A stretch of DNA of 64,000 nt from G963666705 sp963666705 (lineage in GTDB: Bacteria > Pseudomonadota > Alphaproteobacteria > CADEGL01). This document shows, in pieces, positions 8,030-18,144 of the stretch (position 1 is its first letter; every line of letters begins with the position of its first letter). Position numbers and translations under genes: made by a program. A model generated the notes under the pieces. That model was not told the origin of the DNA. It did no database searches and was given only the letters and a program-made list of their open reading frames with translations. The stretch covers positions 124,001 to 188,000 of the forward strand of contig CAXXKO010000014.1 in the NCBI GenBank assembly GCA_963666705.2, read 5' to 3'.

Positions 8030-8950
8030 ATGAGCGACTTCTCAAATCCAATCTTCCACAACGAAACCAAGGCCCGCAAATGGCTTGAGGTGCGGCTGTG
8101 GCCCGATGGCCCTATCTGCCCTCACTGCGGCACGGTTGACGAAGCAACGCTCATGAAGGGCAAGTCCCACCGTCCGGGCCTGTACCAGTGCAACGCATGC
8201 CGTTCGCCCTTCACGGTCACTGTGGGGACGCTGTACGAGCGCTCCAAGGTTCCGCTGCATAAGTGGCTCGCCGCTACACACCTCATGATGGCGTCCAAGA
8301 AAGGCATGTCCGCTCTTCAAATCGGCCGCATGCTCGGGCTCAGCAAAAAGACCGCATGGTTTGTCTGCCATCGTATCCGTGAGTCACTACGCGAAACCAA
8401 ACCCATTCCCATGGGCGGAAAGAACAAGGTCATCGAAGCGGACGAGACGTTCGTTGGCGGCAAGGCCAAGAACCGTAAGAACCATGTCCCGCCCAAGGAA
8501 GCCGTATTCGCGCTGGTCGAGCGCGATGGCCGCGTATCGTCGCACCATGTTCCAAACGTGAGCGCCAAGACGTTGCGCGAAATCCTCGTCACCCACGCGG
8601 ATCGCAAGTCCTACCTCATGACCGATGAAGCTGGACAATACATCACCGTTGGCCGTGAGTATGTCGGTCACGGCACCGTCAACCACAGCATCGAGGAATA
8701 CGTGCGCGGGAGCTTCTGGCACACCAACACGGTCGAGGGCTATTTCTCGATCATGAAGCGCGGCATCAATGGCGTGTACCACCACGTCAGCCAGCAGCAC
8801 TTGAAGCGCTACCTCGCCGAGTACGATTTCCGCTACAACGAGCGCGAAGGTCTTGGCATCAACGACGCGGAGCGCATGTCAAAGGTCATCCCCGGTATCG
8901 TCGGCAAGCGCCTCACATATCGGCGGACTAACCAAGCCGCGCACGCCTAA
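8030..8950 (+). CDS. IS1595-family (ISXO2-like) transposase of the passenger transposon
   Basis: A 306-residue transposase, distinct from copies A, B and D. The zinc ribbon has CPHCG (about 29-33) and CNACRS (about 54-59). The catalytic triad appears as Asp in IEADETFVGG, Asp in LMTDEAGQY and Glu in NTVEGYFSIMKRG, so it is of the DDE type. The frame is intact. CGGAG lies upstream of ATG 8030. It belongs to the element bounded at 6880 and 19224. A small hairpin (GCAGAAGGC with a matching arm) follows the stop before the ribosome-binding site of the first passenger gene. Confidence 0.92.
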   Translation: MSDFSNPIFHNETKARKWLEVRLWPDGPICPHCGTVDEATLMKGKSHRPGLYQCNACRSPFTVTVGTLYERSKVPLHKWLAATHLMMASKKGMSALQIGRMLGLSKKTAWFVCHRIRESLRETKPIPMGGKNKVIEADETFVGGKAKNRKNHVPPKEAVFALVERDGRVSSHHVPNVSAKTLREILVTHADRKSYLMTDEAGQYITVGREYVGHGTVNHSIEEYVRGSFWHTNTVEGYFSIMKRGINGVYHHVSQQHLKRYLAEYDFRYNEREGLGINDAERMSKVIPGIVGKRLTYRRTNQAAHA

Positions 8951-9100
8951 GCAGAAGGCGAGGGCCTTTCTGCGATGGAGGAAAAATGAGAACGGCGGTG
9001 ACAAATTAGTCCACGGAAGCGGCGGGATTTCCCAGCCGCGGGCGGAGTAAAACTCTGCCACCTGTAGCCTTCGATCTTTTTTGAGATGGAAGGCGGGAGG

Positions 9101-10600
9101 ATGTACACCGTGGACCTATATCTGCGCGTTCGGCTGGCCTGCCATGTTGATGGTCTGAGCCAGCGAGAGGCGGCAAGTCGGTTTGGCATTGCGCGCGAGA
9201 CGGTGAGGAAGATGCTGCGGCATTCGGAGCCGCCGGGATATCGGCGACGCCAGCCACCGAAACGCCCGAAACTGGCCCCCTTCACGGATATCATCGACCG
9301 TATTCTGGAGGAGGACCGAACGGTTCACCGTAAGCAGCACCACACGGCGAAGCGTATATTCGAGCGCCTTCGCGACGAACATGGCTTCACGGGCAAAGAG
9401 ACCATCGTGAAGGATTACGTTCGGGAACGGCGCCTTCGTCGGCGTGAGATGTTTGTGCCGTTGTCACATCCTCCGGGCCATGCTCGAGCGGACTTTGGCG
9501 AGGCGGATGCGATCATCGCCGGCGTCAAGTATCGGGCGCATTTTTTCGTCATGACACTTCCCCACAGCGATGCCTGCTTCGTTGCGGCCTACCCGGCGGC
9601 GACGACGGAGGCCTGGCTGGACGGGCACAACAGAGCCTTTGTTTTTTTCGGCGGCGTTCCCCAATCGATTCTTTACGACAACGACAAGTGTCTGGTGTCG
9701 CGCATCTTGTCAGATGGCACGCGGCAACGAACGCGGGCGTTCAGCGGGCTGCAGTCCCATTACCTCTTCGAGGACCGCTACGGCCGTCCCGGCAAGGGTA
9801 ACGACAAAGGCAATGTGGAGGGGGTGGTCGGCTATGCCCGGCGGAACTTCATGACGCCGCTTCCCCGGTTCGCGAGCTGGGACGCCTTCAATGGCCACCT
9901 GGAAGAGCAATGCCGCAACCGGCAAGGCAACGTCCTGCGCGGCCACCGCGAGAGCATCGGCGAACGGTTTGTGCGTGACCGCGAAGCGTTGAAGAGGCCA
10001 CTGCCGGCACCGTTCGACGCGTGCGACAAGCAGGGCACGCGGGTCAACTCGCTGTCCCTGGTGCGCTACCGGACGAATGACTATTCCGTGCCCGTCGCCT
10101 ACGGCCATCAGGAAGTCTGGATCCGTGGCTATGTCCACGAGGTGGTTATCGGTTGCGGCGCCGGGATCATTGCCCGACACCCCCGTTCCTACGACCGGGA
10201 AGACATGGTCTTCGATCCGATCCACTACCTGCCTTTGCTGGAGCACAAGATCGGTGCCCTGGATCAGGCCGCGCCGCTAGCCGGATGGGAACTGCCTGAT
10301 GCCTTCCCAACCCTGCGCCGTCTCCTGGAGGCGCGCATGGGCAAGGCCGGCAAGCGGGAATACGTCCAGGTCCTTCGGCTTGTGGAGACCTTCGATCTCG
10401 AGGTGCTTCACGGCGCGGTGAAGGACGCCCTGCGCCTGGGTGCGATCGGCTACGACGCCGTCAAACACCTTGTGCTGTGCCGTATCGAGCGACGCCCGCC
10501 CAAACTCGACCTGGATATCTATCCCTACCTGCCTCGGGCCAACGTGGCGACCACGGCCGCCGCCAGTTATATGAGCTTGTTGGGTGGAGGCGCGTCATGA
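9101..10600 (+). CDS. istA: IS21 transposase IstA
   Basis: A 499-residue IstA. An N-terminal helix-turn-helix (LSQREAASRFGIARETVRKML, in two parts about 21-41) precedes the rve integrase core, where Asp in ARADFGEAD, Asp in LYDNDKC and Glu in GNVEGVVGYARRNF form the DDE triad. ATG 9101 was chosen over the in-frame ATG at 9086 because GGAAGG lies at proper distance and because copy b has its start at the same place. The stop overlaps the istB start (ATGA). Confidence 0.93.
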   Translation: MYTVDLYLRVRLACHVDGLSQREAASRFGIARETVRKMLRHSEPPGYRRRQPPKRPKLAPFTDIIDRILEEDRTVHRKQHHTAKRIFERLRDEHGFTGKETIVKDYVRERRLRRREMFVPLSHPPGHARADFGEADAIIAGVKYRAHFFVMTLPHSDACFVAAYPAATTEAWLDGHNRAFVFFGGVPQSILYDNDKCLVSRILSDGTRQRTRAFSGLQSHYLFEDRYGRPGKGNDKGNVEGVVGYARRNFMTPLPRFASWDAFNGHLEEQCRNRQGNVLRGHRESIGERFVRDREALKRPLPAPFDACDKQGTRVNSLSLVRYRTNDYSVPVAYGHQEVWIRGYVHEVVIGCGAGIIARHPRSYDREDMVFDPIHYLPLLEHKIGALDQAAPLAGWELPDAFPTLRRLLEARMGKAGKREYVQVLRLVETFDLEVLHGAVKDALRLGAIGYDAVKHLVLCRIERRPPKLDLDIYPYLPRANVATTAAASYMSLLGGGAS

Positions 10601-11367
10601 CCGATACGCCGCAAGTGTTGCTGGCCCATCACCTCAAGACCCTGAAACTGCCGACGTTCCTGCGCGAATACGACAAGCTGGCCCGCCAATGCGCCACCGA
10701 GGGCGCCGACCATGTGCGGTATCTTGTCCGTCTGACCGAGTTGGAACTGATCGACCGTGAGCGCCGCATGGTCGAGCGGCGGATCAGACAGGCCAGGTTC
10801 CCCGCCGTCAAAAGCCTCGACAGCTTCGACTTCAAGGCCATCGCATCGCTCGACAAGATGCTGGTTCTGGAGTTGGCGCGATGCGAATACGTCGAGCGTC
10901 GTGAGAATATCATCGCGCTCGGCAACTCAGGAACCGGCAAGACCCATATCGCCCTCGGTCTCGGTCTGGCGGCCTGCCAAAAGGGGCTCTCCGTCGGCTT
11001 CCTCACGGCCGCTGCCCTGGTTCATGAACTGATGGAGGCCGGGGATGAAAAACGCCTGTTGCGCCTGCAGAAGCAACTGGCAAAGTATCACCTTCTGATC
11101 ATCGACGAACTCGGCTTCGTGCCGCTCTCGAAGACCGGCGCCGAGCTGCTGTTCGAAGTCTTCAGCCAGCGCTACGAGCGGGGCTCGATCCTGGTGACCT
11201 CCAACTTGCCGTTCGATGAGTGGACGGAGATATTCGGCTCGGAACGCCTGACCGGGGCTTTGCTGGACCGCCTCACCCACCATGTCCATATCCTGGAAAT
11301 GAACGGCGAGAGCTATCGTCTCAACCAAAGCCAAAAACGGCGGAAATCCCCAAAAATACCTGCTTGA
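10597..11367 (+). CDS. istB: IS21 helper ATPase IstB
   Basis: A 256-residue AAA+ ATPase that assists IstA in target selection. Walker A is GNSGTGKTH (about 108-116), Walker B is LLIIDELGF (about 168-176), and the C-terminal sensor region SERLTGALLDRLTHH is intact. The start overlaps the istA stop by four bases, implying translational coupling. The last part of this gene is repeated exactly in the solo IS21 tail at 29871-30153. Confidence 0.93.
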   Translation: MTDTPQVLLAHHLKTLKLPTFLREYDKLARQCATEGADHVRYLVRLTELELIDRERRMVERRIRQARFPAVKSLDSFDFKAIASLDKMLVLELARCEYVERRENIIALGNSGTGKTHIALGLGLAACQKGLSVGFLTAAALVHELMEAGDEKRLLRLQKQLAKYHLLIIDELGFVPLSKTGAELLFEVFSQRYERGSILVTSNLPFDEWTEIFGSERLTGALLDRLTHHVHILEMNGESYRLNQSQKRRKSPKIPA

Positions 11368-11435
11368 CCGCCGGTGCAATGGTTGACCCGGTGGGTCCAC
11401 AGGAACCTCCCACGCTGCTTCGCTCCGCGTAACGC

Positions 11436-12889
11436 TGTAGCGCACCCGGTTCCTTGGACACGAAGTTTGTCTCACGCGGCGGGCCTGATTGAGATCGCGG
11501 CGTGCCTACGCCTGACGAGCTTGAGCCGGGCTCAGGTAGCCGTTCTTTTCCAACGATCCGCGTACCGCATTGTAGAGTTCGTCGAAGTCGCGGACGGCGT
11601 CCCGCAGCTCCGCGATGTTGCGGTAGATGCGACCATGGATGATCTGTTGCTTCCGCCGTTGACAGATTGAAAAGCATCGGCGACGCCGTTGGTCTGGGGC
11701 TAATCGACGAAGGCCTAGGACGGCTGGATGCTTTAAGACCCTGTTCTGATTCGGCGAAGTGGACTGACAGGATATCAACGAGCACGTGATCCGTCCGCAA
11801 GGCCAGCCCCCCGAGCCGCGCCGGCCGCGGTAGAGCCATTCAGCCCGGCAAGCCCCATGGAGATCGGCTTGCAGGGCGGCGAAGCGGTCAGCAAGCGCTT
11901 GCAGACATGCCAGCCGACACACTCGGCGTTCCAATGCACGACGGCGGTGAAGATCCAGCCCCAGCCGGCGTCCGCTTTGAACACCCGAACGCCATCGGTG
12001 CCCCACATGAGGTTCTGAGCATGAGCAACGATCTCACCGTCATGGGGATTGCACGCCACTTCGGCGGCAGCGATGGGGCGTTCGCTTATTGTTCTCGCGC
12101 ATCAAACCGAGCATTCCCGCATATACGGGCAATCCAAATGTCGTGACAGACCCGAAGCCGTAGCCCAGACCTTGCGGTAGCCCTCGCCCGCCAAGGGCGA
12201 CTGCCTCCAGGTCGGCTTCTATCGCCAGCCATCAGCGCCTGGTCCGATGATCGCGGGCTAATCGGTCCCCGACGCTTTGCCGGAAGCTGCTCGGCGTGCT
12301 GGCCGGAGGTCATGGCGTAGAACGAGGAGCGGGCCATGCCCCAGGCGGCGCACACCTCTCCTGTCAGGCCGTAGGCCAGACCCGTCGGGCGAGGTGGCGG
12401 CACTCATCGCCTCGGCCTACGCCGCCCCAAAGAGCCGAAGGTCTCCGTCTTGGCCTCCAGCAGTTCCACCTGCATGGTCAACTCTCCGATCCGCTTCATG
12501 GCGCTATCCAGTTCCGCCTGAACAGGATCGCCCTTGCGTTGCTTGAGCGAGGCGTCGATCCCGCCGATCGCTTTCTCACGCCAATGCTGGAGCCGGTAGA
12601 TCTCTAGCGGCCAACTGTCGCGACAGACCTTGGCACCCGATCTTCACGCAAAAGCTTGTCAGAACGACCTCACGCTTGCGCGTCATCGACCATCGCTGGC
12701 CAAGTCCAGCGGGCCTGCCGGCAAAGCCTGGCCTGGGGAAAACCTGGACGATGCCAAGCTTGCCCAGCATTGTAGGCTACAGGCCCGTCAACAGCAACTT
12801 GGAGCTCAAAATTATCGGTCATGTTCCGGTCCTGCTTGGACACTTGCGATTAAGCCAATTCTGTGACAAGGGAAATCGGGTCCGAGTCA
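11436..12889 (-). mobile_element. IS3-like element copy A, degenerate, with a 14-base target duplication
   Basis: The inverted ends carry (A)CCCGGTTCCTTGGACAC on the left and a matching TGACTCGGACCCGATTTCC on the complement of the right. The flanking 14 bases are GCTCCGCGTAACGC (11422-11435) and GATCCGCGTAACGC (12890-12903), one mismatch. Pieces of the orfB integrase are recognisable on the minus strand (MWGTDGVRVF around 12000, NAECVGWHVC around 11930, and an HGRIYRNIAELR segment around 11620), but frameshifts and stops break every frame. It interrupts the non-coding tail of IS21 copy a. Confidence 0.8.
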
Positions 12890-13981
12890 GATCCGCGTAA
12901 CGCTTGCGCTACACTCCGCCGTGCACGGTGCGCGGGTCCCTCCTATGGACTACCGGGACAACCCCCCAACACCGCGTACCGCATAACGTCAAGTGGACTA
13001 GTTTTGCTCCGCCCGCTTGGACTAATTTTGTTCCGGCGTTGACAGAATTAGCATGACGGTTGATATAATCACCGGCCTCGGCATCTTTAGGAACCAGTTC
13101 GATTCGCCGGGGACTGAAGGATATCAACGACTTTGCCGTCCGACGACACGGCGCTTCGTAGAGCTTCAGGAAACGATCCTTGCCTGCACAAGCGCTGCAA
13201 GCTGGCGCTGATTGAACATGTACACGAGCTTGAAAAAGAAGTGGCTCGCTTTGAAACATGGGCGACCGACAGGTCAACGCTACCAATTGCACGACTTCGG
13301 CGGCCGAATGTTCCGCTTGATGTTCTTAAGCCGACATTCCCCATATGGACACCCAAATTCGTGGAAATCGTACCACTTTCCCACCGCCAAGGGAACTGTA
13401 TCCCCTATGCAGCCATCCGATGGCATGATTTTGGTAATCGGCCCGCGCTTGGAAGGCCACTCGGTCATTTTTCTCGCCATCCAGACACACCTCTCCTGTC
13501 GCTTTCTCCTCGCCGTCGATTCCCTCGGCCTACGCCGGAGCGGGTCTTCGTCGCAGATCATCAATCAAGCTCAGGATTTTCCGGAACAGGTCCCTCGGCA
13601 CCGCCACCTCAGCCGGATTGGAACGTAACGTAGCGGCCATGTCGGACAACCTTGGCCCCGATCGTTCACCAGCTTGTCGCGCAACGTCGTCATCGACCAG
13701 TGCTCCACCTCCTTCGGCAAAGCCAGCTTGTCCTCATGAAGTTGCCCAGATTGTAGGCCAGGGCGTGAAGCTGGAGCCGAACGGCATTGTTGCGGAACTT
13801 GCGACATGACAGACGGGTCCAGTTGATGGCGTTCTTGCCTTCCTTGATGTGCTGCTCCGCCGTGCCACGGTGATTATAGAACGCCAGGCACCCGCTTGGT
13901 AGGGCGCGACAGATTAGTGACGATGAAACCGACGCGAGGAACCAGTGTATCGAGACCCGGTTCCTTGGACACAAGTTTGTC

Positions 13982-14888
13982 TCATGCGGCGGGCCTGAGT
14001 GACATCGCGGTGTGCCACGCCTGACGAGCTTGAGCGGGGATGAGGTAGCCGTTCTTCTCCACGATCCACTGGGCATTGTACTGTTCGACGAACCCGCGGA
14101 CGGCGTTCCGCAGCTCCGCGATGTTGCGGTAGATGCGGCCATGGATGATCTGTTCCTTGAGCGTGCGATTGAACCTCTCGGCGACGCCGTTGGTCTGGGC
14201 TCGGCGACGAAGGCGTAGGACGGCTGGATGCCCCAGAACTTGATCTGGTTGGTGAAGTGGTCCGACAGATACTGGGAGCCGTGATCCATCCGCAAGGCCA
14301 GCCCCCGCGCCGCACCGGCGGAGGTCGAGGCATACAGCCTCGCAAGCCCCATGGAGATCGGCTGCAGGGCGGCGAAGCGGTCGCCTCGCTTGCACACATG
14401 CCAGCCGACGCACTCGGCGTTCCAATGATCGACGGCGGAGAAGATCCAGCCCCAGCCGTCGTCCACCGTGAACACCCGAACGCCATCGGTGCCCCACATG
14501 AGGTTCGGGGCATGAGTGATGATCTCACCGTCATGGGGATTGCCGCCACGGCGGCGGCAGCGATGGGGCGAGAGCCGATTGTTCTCGCGCATCAGGCGGA
14601 GCACCGGCTTGCGGGCAACCCGGATGTCGCGACAGACCCGAAGCCGAGCCCAGACCTTGCGGTAGCCCTCGCCCTCCCAGGGCGATGCCTCCAGGTCGGC
14701 TTCGATCGCCACCAGCAGCGCCTGGTCCGAGATCGCGGGCTTCGGTCCCCGACGCTTTGCCGCCGGCTGCATCGGCGTGCTGGCCGGAGGTCATGGCGTA
14801 GAACGAGGAGCGGGCCATGCCCCCAGGCGGCGCAGACCCGCCGCAGGCCGTAGGCCAGACCCGTGCCGGGCGAGGTGGCGGCACTCAT
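13982..14888 (-). pseudogene. IS3-like element B orfB (integrase), frameshifted
   Basis: The order of recognisable pieces is MSAATSPGTGLAYG, MARSSFYAMTSGQH, then RRGPKPAISDQALLVAIEAD through MWGTDGVRVFTVDDGWGW, HWNAECVGWHVC and MDHGSQYLSDHF, then in another frame NGVAERFNRTLKEQIIHG to the end. These are parts of an rve-type DDE integrase, with Asp in MWGTDG, Asp in MDHGSQ and Glu in GVAERFNRT. At least three frame changes separate them, so no functional protein is expected. Confidence 0.82.
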
Positions 14889-15295
14889 CGCCGCGACCTC
14901 CGCCGCCCCAAAGGGCCGAAGGTCTCCGTCTTGGCCTCCAGCAGTTCCACCTGCATGGTCAACTCTCCGATCCGCTTCATGGGGCTATCCAGTTCCGCCT
15001 GCACCGGATCGCCCTTGCGTTGCTTGAGCGAGGCGTCGATCCCGCCGATCGCTTTCTCACGCCACTGCTCGAGCCGGAAGATCTCTACGCCCAACTGGCG
15101 CGACAGAAGTTGCACCGGCTCGTCACGCAAAAGCCGCAGAACGACCTCACGCTTGCGCGCCACCGTCCATCGCTGGCCAAGTCCCAGCGGGCCTGCCGGC
15201 AAAGCCTGGCCTGGGGAAAACGTGGACGAGCCAAGCTCGCCCGCATTTACTACAGGCCCATCAACAGCAACTTTGTTCTCAAAATTATCGGTCAT
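14885..15295 (-). CDS. IS3-like element B orfA (helix-turn-helix protein)
   Basis: A 136-residue protein with WTVARKREVVLRLLRDEP and LSRQLGVEIFRLEQWREK, the helix-turn-helix of the IS3-type orfA, followed by an amphipathic LDSPMKRIGELTMQVELLEA leucine-zipper-like helix. It binds the element ends. The ATG at 15295 was chosen (MTDNFENK). The frame is open, but the partner orfB is broken, so the element is probably immobile by itself. Confidence 0.75.
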   Translation of the reverse strand: MTDNFENKVAVDGPVVNAGELGSSTFSPGQALPAGPLGLGQRWTVARKREVVLRLLRDEPVQLLSRQLGVEIFRLEQWREKAIGGIDASLKQRKGDPVQAELDSPMKRIGELTMQVELLEAKTETFGPLGRRRSRR

Positions 15296-15850
15296 GTTCC
15301 GGTCCTCCTTGGACACTTCGATTAAGCCAATTCTGTGTCCAAGGAAATCGGGTCCGACTCAACGCGAGGAACCAGCTCGCCGGGGTGCCACTCCACTTTG
15401 GCCACGACACGGCGCTTCTTGTTCCACGATCCGGCCTGATAGCTGAAGCTGGCGTGGAAACGGCGAACATGGTCGGGCGGGCGACCGACAGGTCGCGTAA
15501 GCAGATGGGCAATGTTCCGCTGGAGAATCGCGTTCGCTTTGAGGCGGATGACGTAGAGTAATCCCTCGGCTTCGAGATATTCGTATATCTCCGGTGAGGC
15601 GAAGGCGGCATCGCCACGAAAATACAGCCGCACCTTCCTTTCCTTATAGCGCATCACCACCGGCTCCAGAACATTCCGCCATCCGTCGGCACTGTGAACA
15701 TTACCGGGGCGCAGGGAACATCTCTCCAAGTCGCCGAACTGGTTGAACAGGAATAGCGGATGGTAGCAGGTACAGCCTGTCCGTCGTCAAAACATTTGGG
15801 ACTGTTGAGCCTGTTTTATAACGGAGGATCTGGCTCATCTTGGATTGATG

Positions 15851-16831
15851 TTAAGCCGCTTGTTGTTGATGGTTCAAGCGGCGGTGTTGGATAGTCAGTT
15901 TTTTGATCCTGTTCCTCCTTTCAATGATGGCGGTATCGCGCCCGAAGTAGGCATCGGCGGGGGTTACATTCGCTAGGCTCTCGTGGTAGCGGCGGTTGTT
16001 GTAGTGATCGACGAAAGCGCCGATCTGGTTTTCGAGATCGCCTGGTAGATAATAGTTTTCCAGCAGGACGCGGTTTTTCAGGGTTTGATGCCAACGCTCG
16101 ATCTTGCCCTGGGTCTGGGGATGATAGGGAGCCCCACGGACATGATTGATACCTTGGTCTTCGAGCCATTCCGCGAGATCACCGGAGATATAAGACGAGC
16201 CATTGTCGCTGAGCAGCCTGGGTTTGTGGATGACCTTGGCTTGGTCGCAGCCTGATACCTTCAACGCCAGTTTGAGTGTTGCCGTCACATCATCCGCCTT
16301 CATAGTGGTGCAGAGCTTCCAAGCAATGATGTAGCGGGAATAGTCGTCGAGGATGGTCGACAGGTAAAACCAGCCCCAGCCGATGACCTTGAGATAGGTG
16401 AAGTCGGTCTGCCACAGCTGGTTCGGCGCCGTGGTCTTGTCGCGGAACTCATCGGCTGCCTTGATGACCACGAAAGCGGGGCTGGTGATCAGGTCGTGGG
16501 CCTTGAGAAGTCGGTAAACCGAGGCTTCCGAGACAAAGTAGCCCCTGGTGTCCGTAAACCTGACGGCCAGTTCCCGGGGCGACAGTTGCGTCTCCTCCAG
16601 GGCAAGATCGATGATCTGCCCCCGGACATCATCCGGGATACGGTTCCACACCCGGCCTGGGCTGCTGTTGCGATCCTCAAGACCGGCGTCGCCAAAGGCC
16701 AGAAAGCGATCGTACCAGCGATAAAAGGTGGTCTTCGGAATGCCCAGCTCGTCCAAAGTGGACCCGACGCCCAGGTGGGACTGCTCGACCAGGCGGATGA
16801 TCTCCAGCTTCTCGGATGCGGGGCACCTCAT
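15851..16831 (-). CDS. IS3-family orfB integrase
   Basis: A 326-residue rve-type integrase. After an N-terminal HTH (VGSTLDELGIPKTTFYRWYDRF) comes the catalytic core with Asp in WQTDFTYLKV, Asp in LLSDNGSSYIS and Glu in QGKIERWHQTLK. The frame is intact. It probably works as an OrfAB fusion made by -1 frameshifting from orfA, because the intervening frame from the A7 run is open into MRCPASEK. Confidence 0.9.
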   Translation of the reverse strand: MRCPASEKLEIIRLVEQSHLGVGSTLDELGIPKTTFYRWYDRFLAFGDAGLEDRNSSPGRVWNRIPDDVRGQIIDLALEETQLSPRELAVRFTDTRGYFVSEASVYRLLKAHDLITSPAFVVIKAADEFRDKTTAPNQLWQTDFTYLKVIGWGWFYLSTILDDYSRYIIAWKLCTTMKADDVTATLKLALKVSGCDQAKVIHKPRLLSDNGSSYISGDLAEWLEDQGINHVRGAPYHPQTQGKIERWHQTLKNRVLLENYYLPGDLENQIGAFVDHYNNRRYHESLANVTPADAYFGRDTAIIERRNRIKKLTIQHRRLNHQQQAA

Positions 16832-16853
16832 TCCTCGCCTCCCCCATGCCCGA

Positions 16854-17201
16854 TCATGTTTTTTTAAGAAGACGGTTCTCCAGCGAAAGTTCGGCGACCA
16901 ACTCCTTCAAGTCGCGCATCTCCTGGCGCAGGCCTTTAACCTCGCCCGAGGTCGCTTGGCGCCCGGTGTCGCCGGCGAGCCGCTTCTTGCCCGCTTCCAA
17001 AAACTCTTTCGACCAGCGGTAATACAGACCCTCGGCGATGCCCTCGCGGCGGCACAAGGCGGCGATGCTCTCCTCGCCGCGCAGGCCCGACACCACGATC
17101 CGGATCTTCTCCTCAGCCGTATACTGCTTGCGTGTCTTGCGGCGAATATCCCGAACCGTTCTTTCCGCCGGGTCGTTCTTGCTCATGGATTTCTGTCTCA
17201 T
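16854..17201 (-). CDS. IS3-family orfA
   Basis: A 115-residue DNA-binding protein: RKQYTAEEKIRIVVSGLRGEESIAALCRREGI is a typical IS3 orfA helix-turn-helix, followed by a leucine-zipper region ending ENRLLKKT. It ends at the slippery A7 sequence. ATG 17201 was chosen; an internal ATG 15 bases on (MSKNDP) is also possible. Confidence 0.9.
   Translation of the reverse strand: MRQKSMSKNDPAERTVRDIRRKTRKQYTAEEKIRIVVSGLRGEESIAALCRREGIAEGLYYRWSKEFLEAGKKRLAGDTGRQATSGEVKGLRQEMRDLKELVAELSLENRLLKKT
16859..16865 (-). promoter_or_regulatory. Slippery heptamer for programmed -1 frameshifting (A7)
   Basis: On the coding strand the end of orfA reads CTT AAA AAA ACA TGA. Slipping back one base on the A7 run continues through AACATGATCGGG into the orfB frame. 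This is the classic way IS3 elements make the OrfAB transposase. Confidence 0.7.
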
Positions 17202-18144
17202 CTTCGTTCCCTTCGGTCACTACGATGAGCCAGAAATCCTCCGTTATGCAATTACCTCAATTCGTCCCAAAGGCGCTGACGTCAGACAGTACAGCCGAAG
17301 TGACCATTGTACGCTGTTCCCTCTTGTTCGCCATGGGTCGGGCTGACGCTGCTGTCCATGTCGAGAATGATCATCTTCGGCGGATGGCGGTCATGAACCT
17401 TGTCGATCCACACCCCGTTCATGTCGACCAAGGCTTCAACGTTCTCGTCGGTGGCCAATAGCTCCGTCTCGAAGCGTCCCATCTGGCTGGTGGAAGCGGC
17501 CTGTCTTTCGATGGCCTTGCCGCCAACAATCCAGCGCATGGCGGGATCGCGTCCCAGACGGTCGGCGTCGTTCACATCGTCATAGCCGCCAAGGCGCCCG
17601 AAAACGGACTGGCGAAACTGACCCGTCTTGCCGTGCCATCCGTTCTTGCCGGTACGGCTATCCTGGAAAACACCCTCGGCCATCTCAGTCAGGCCGAGGG
17701 CATCGTCAAGCTCCCGGTAGGCGAGCAACCCGGCGTCAGAAGTAATCTTGGAACCATGGAATTCAAGCTTCAAGCGACGGTCAAAATCGACCCGTAAACT
17801 GTCCCGTTTCGATTCACCCATCGGGTGTCCCATACCTGCTGCTCCATCAATGCATCAACATATTGATTCTTATAGCAGAATTCCCATCACGGGGCATGGA
17901 ATATCGAGTTCACTTGGGAAATGGGGGTTAAAGAAAGCGAACAGAAGGGCGAACCCGCGCATGAGATATGTGCAAACTGCTATGAGCATGGCCAAAAGTC
18001 GGTCCTTCAAACTCAACTCACGAACTCCTATGGCCAGAGGGTAGTTGCGTGCCCAGCCTGCAAGACAGAATTCAACTTGGGCGCCAGAACCAACCGGCGG
18101 GCGATGGCAACGCAGTCACAAACGGACTACGACCCGTTTAGTCA

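Larger units (their letters stand above)
8987..13044 (+). mobile_element. IS21-family element, copy a (contains an IS3-like insertion)
   Basis: The left end begins TGAGAACGGC, as in the second IS21 at 26831. The right end reads ...GCGTTGACA and contains the repeated GGACTA(A/G)TTTTG(C/T)TCCG terminal motifs of IS21 ends. It encodes istA and istB. Its tail is split by the IS3-like element at 11436-12889. Without that insert it is about 2.59 kb, close to the 2.57 kb of copy b. It entered between the ribosome-binding site and the start codon of the first passenger gene. A 6-base duplication is only partly visible (GAAAAA left, GAATTA right). Confidence 0.82.
13946..15361 (-). mobile_element. IS3-like element copy B, with an exact 14-base target duplication
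   Basis: The ends read TGTATCGAGACCCGG (left) and the complement of TGAGTCGGACCCG (right). They are flanked by ACGCGAGGAACCAG on both sides (13932-13945 and 15362-15375); in the intact IS1380 copy this sequence occurs once. Fourteen bases is far longer than the 3-5 of typical IS3 elements. It encodes a leftward orfA and a frameshifted orfB. Confidence 0.88.
15778..17288 (-). mobile_element. IS3-family element C
   Basis: A 1511-base element with ends TGTCCGTCGTC (left) and the complement of TGTCTGACGTC (right). It is flanked by GTACAGCC on both sides (15770-15777 and 17289-17296); the intact IS1380 copy has this sequence once. It carries orfA and orfB on the minus strand with a slippery A7 between them. 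The 8-base duplication is longer than usual for IS3. Confidence 0.88.
13530..17833 (-). pseudogene. IS1380 transposase gene, interrupted
   Basis: Its pieces are near-identical to the intact 449-residue transposase at 32465-33814, but the gene is cut by two insertions: after GHFGC (about residue 181, IS3 C) and at HPGELVPRV (about residue 321, IS3-like B). The terminal portion also carries small insertions relative to the intact copy (for example around 13665-13730 and 13885). It cannot make a transposase and is a target for recombination with the second copy. Confidence 0.88.
13330..17927 (-). mobile_element. IS1380-family element, copy 1, disrupted by two IS3-type elements
   Basis: The sequence matches the intact copy at 32266-33909 from ccgacattcccc on the left to gggaaatggggg on the right. 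It is flanked by TTAA on both sides (13326-13329 and 17928-17931), the 4-base duplication size expected for IS1380, and the flanks rejoin into a continuous passenger-gene reading. It contains the IS3-like element B (13946-15361) and the IS3 element C (15778-17288). Confidence 0.85.
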
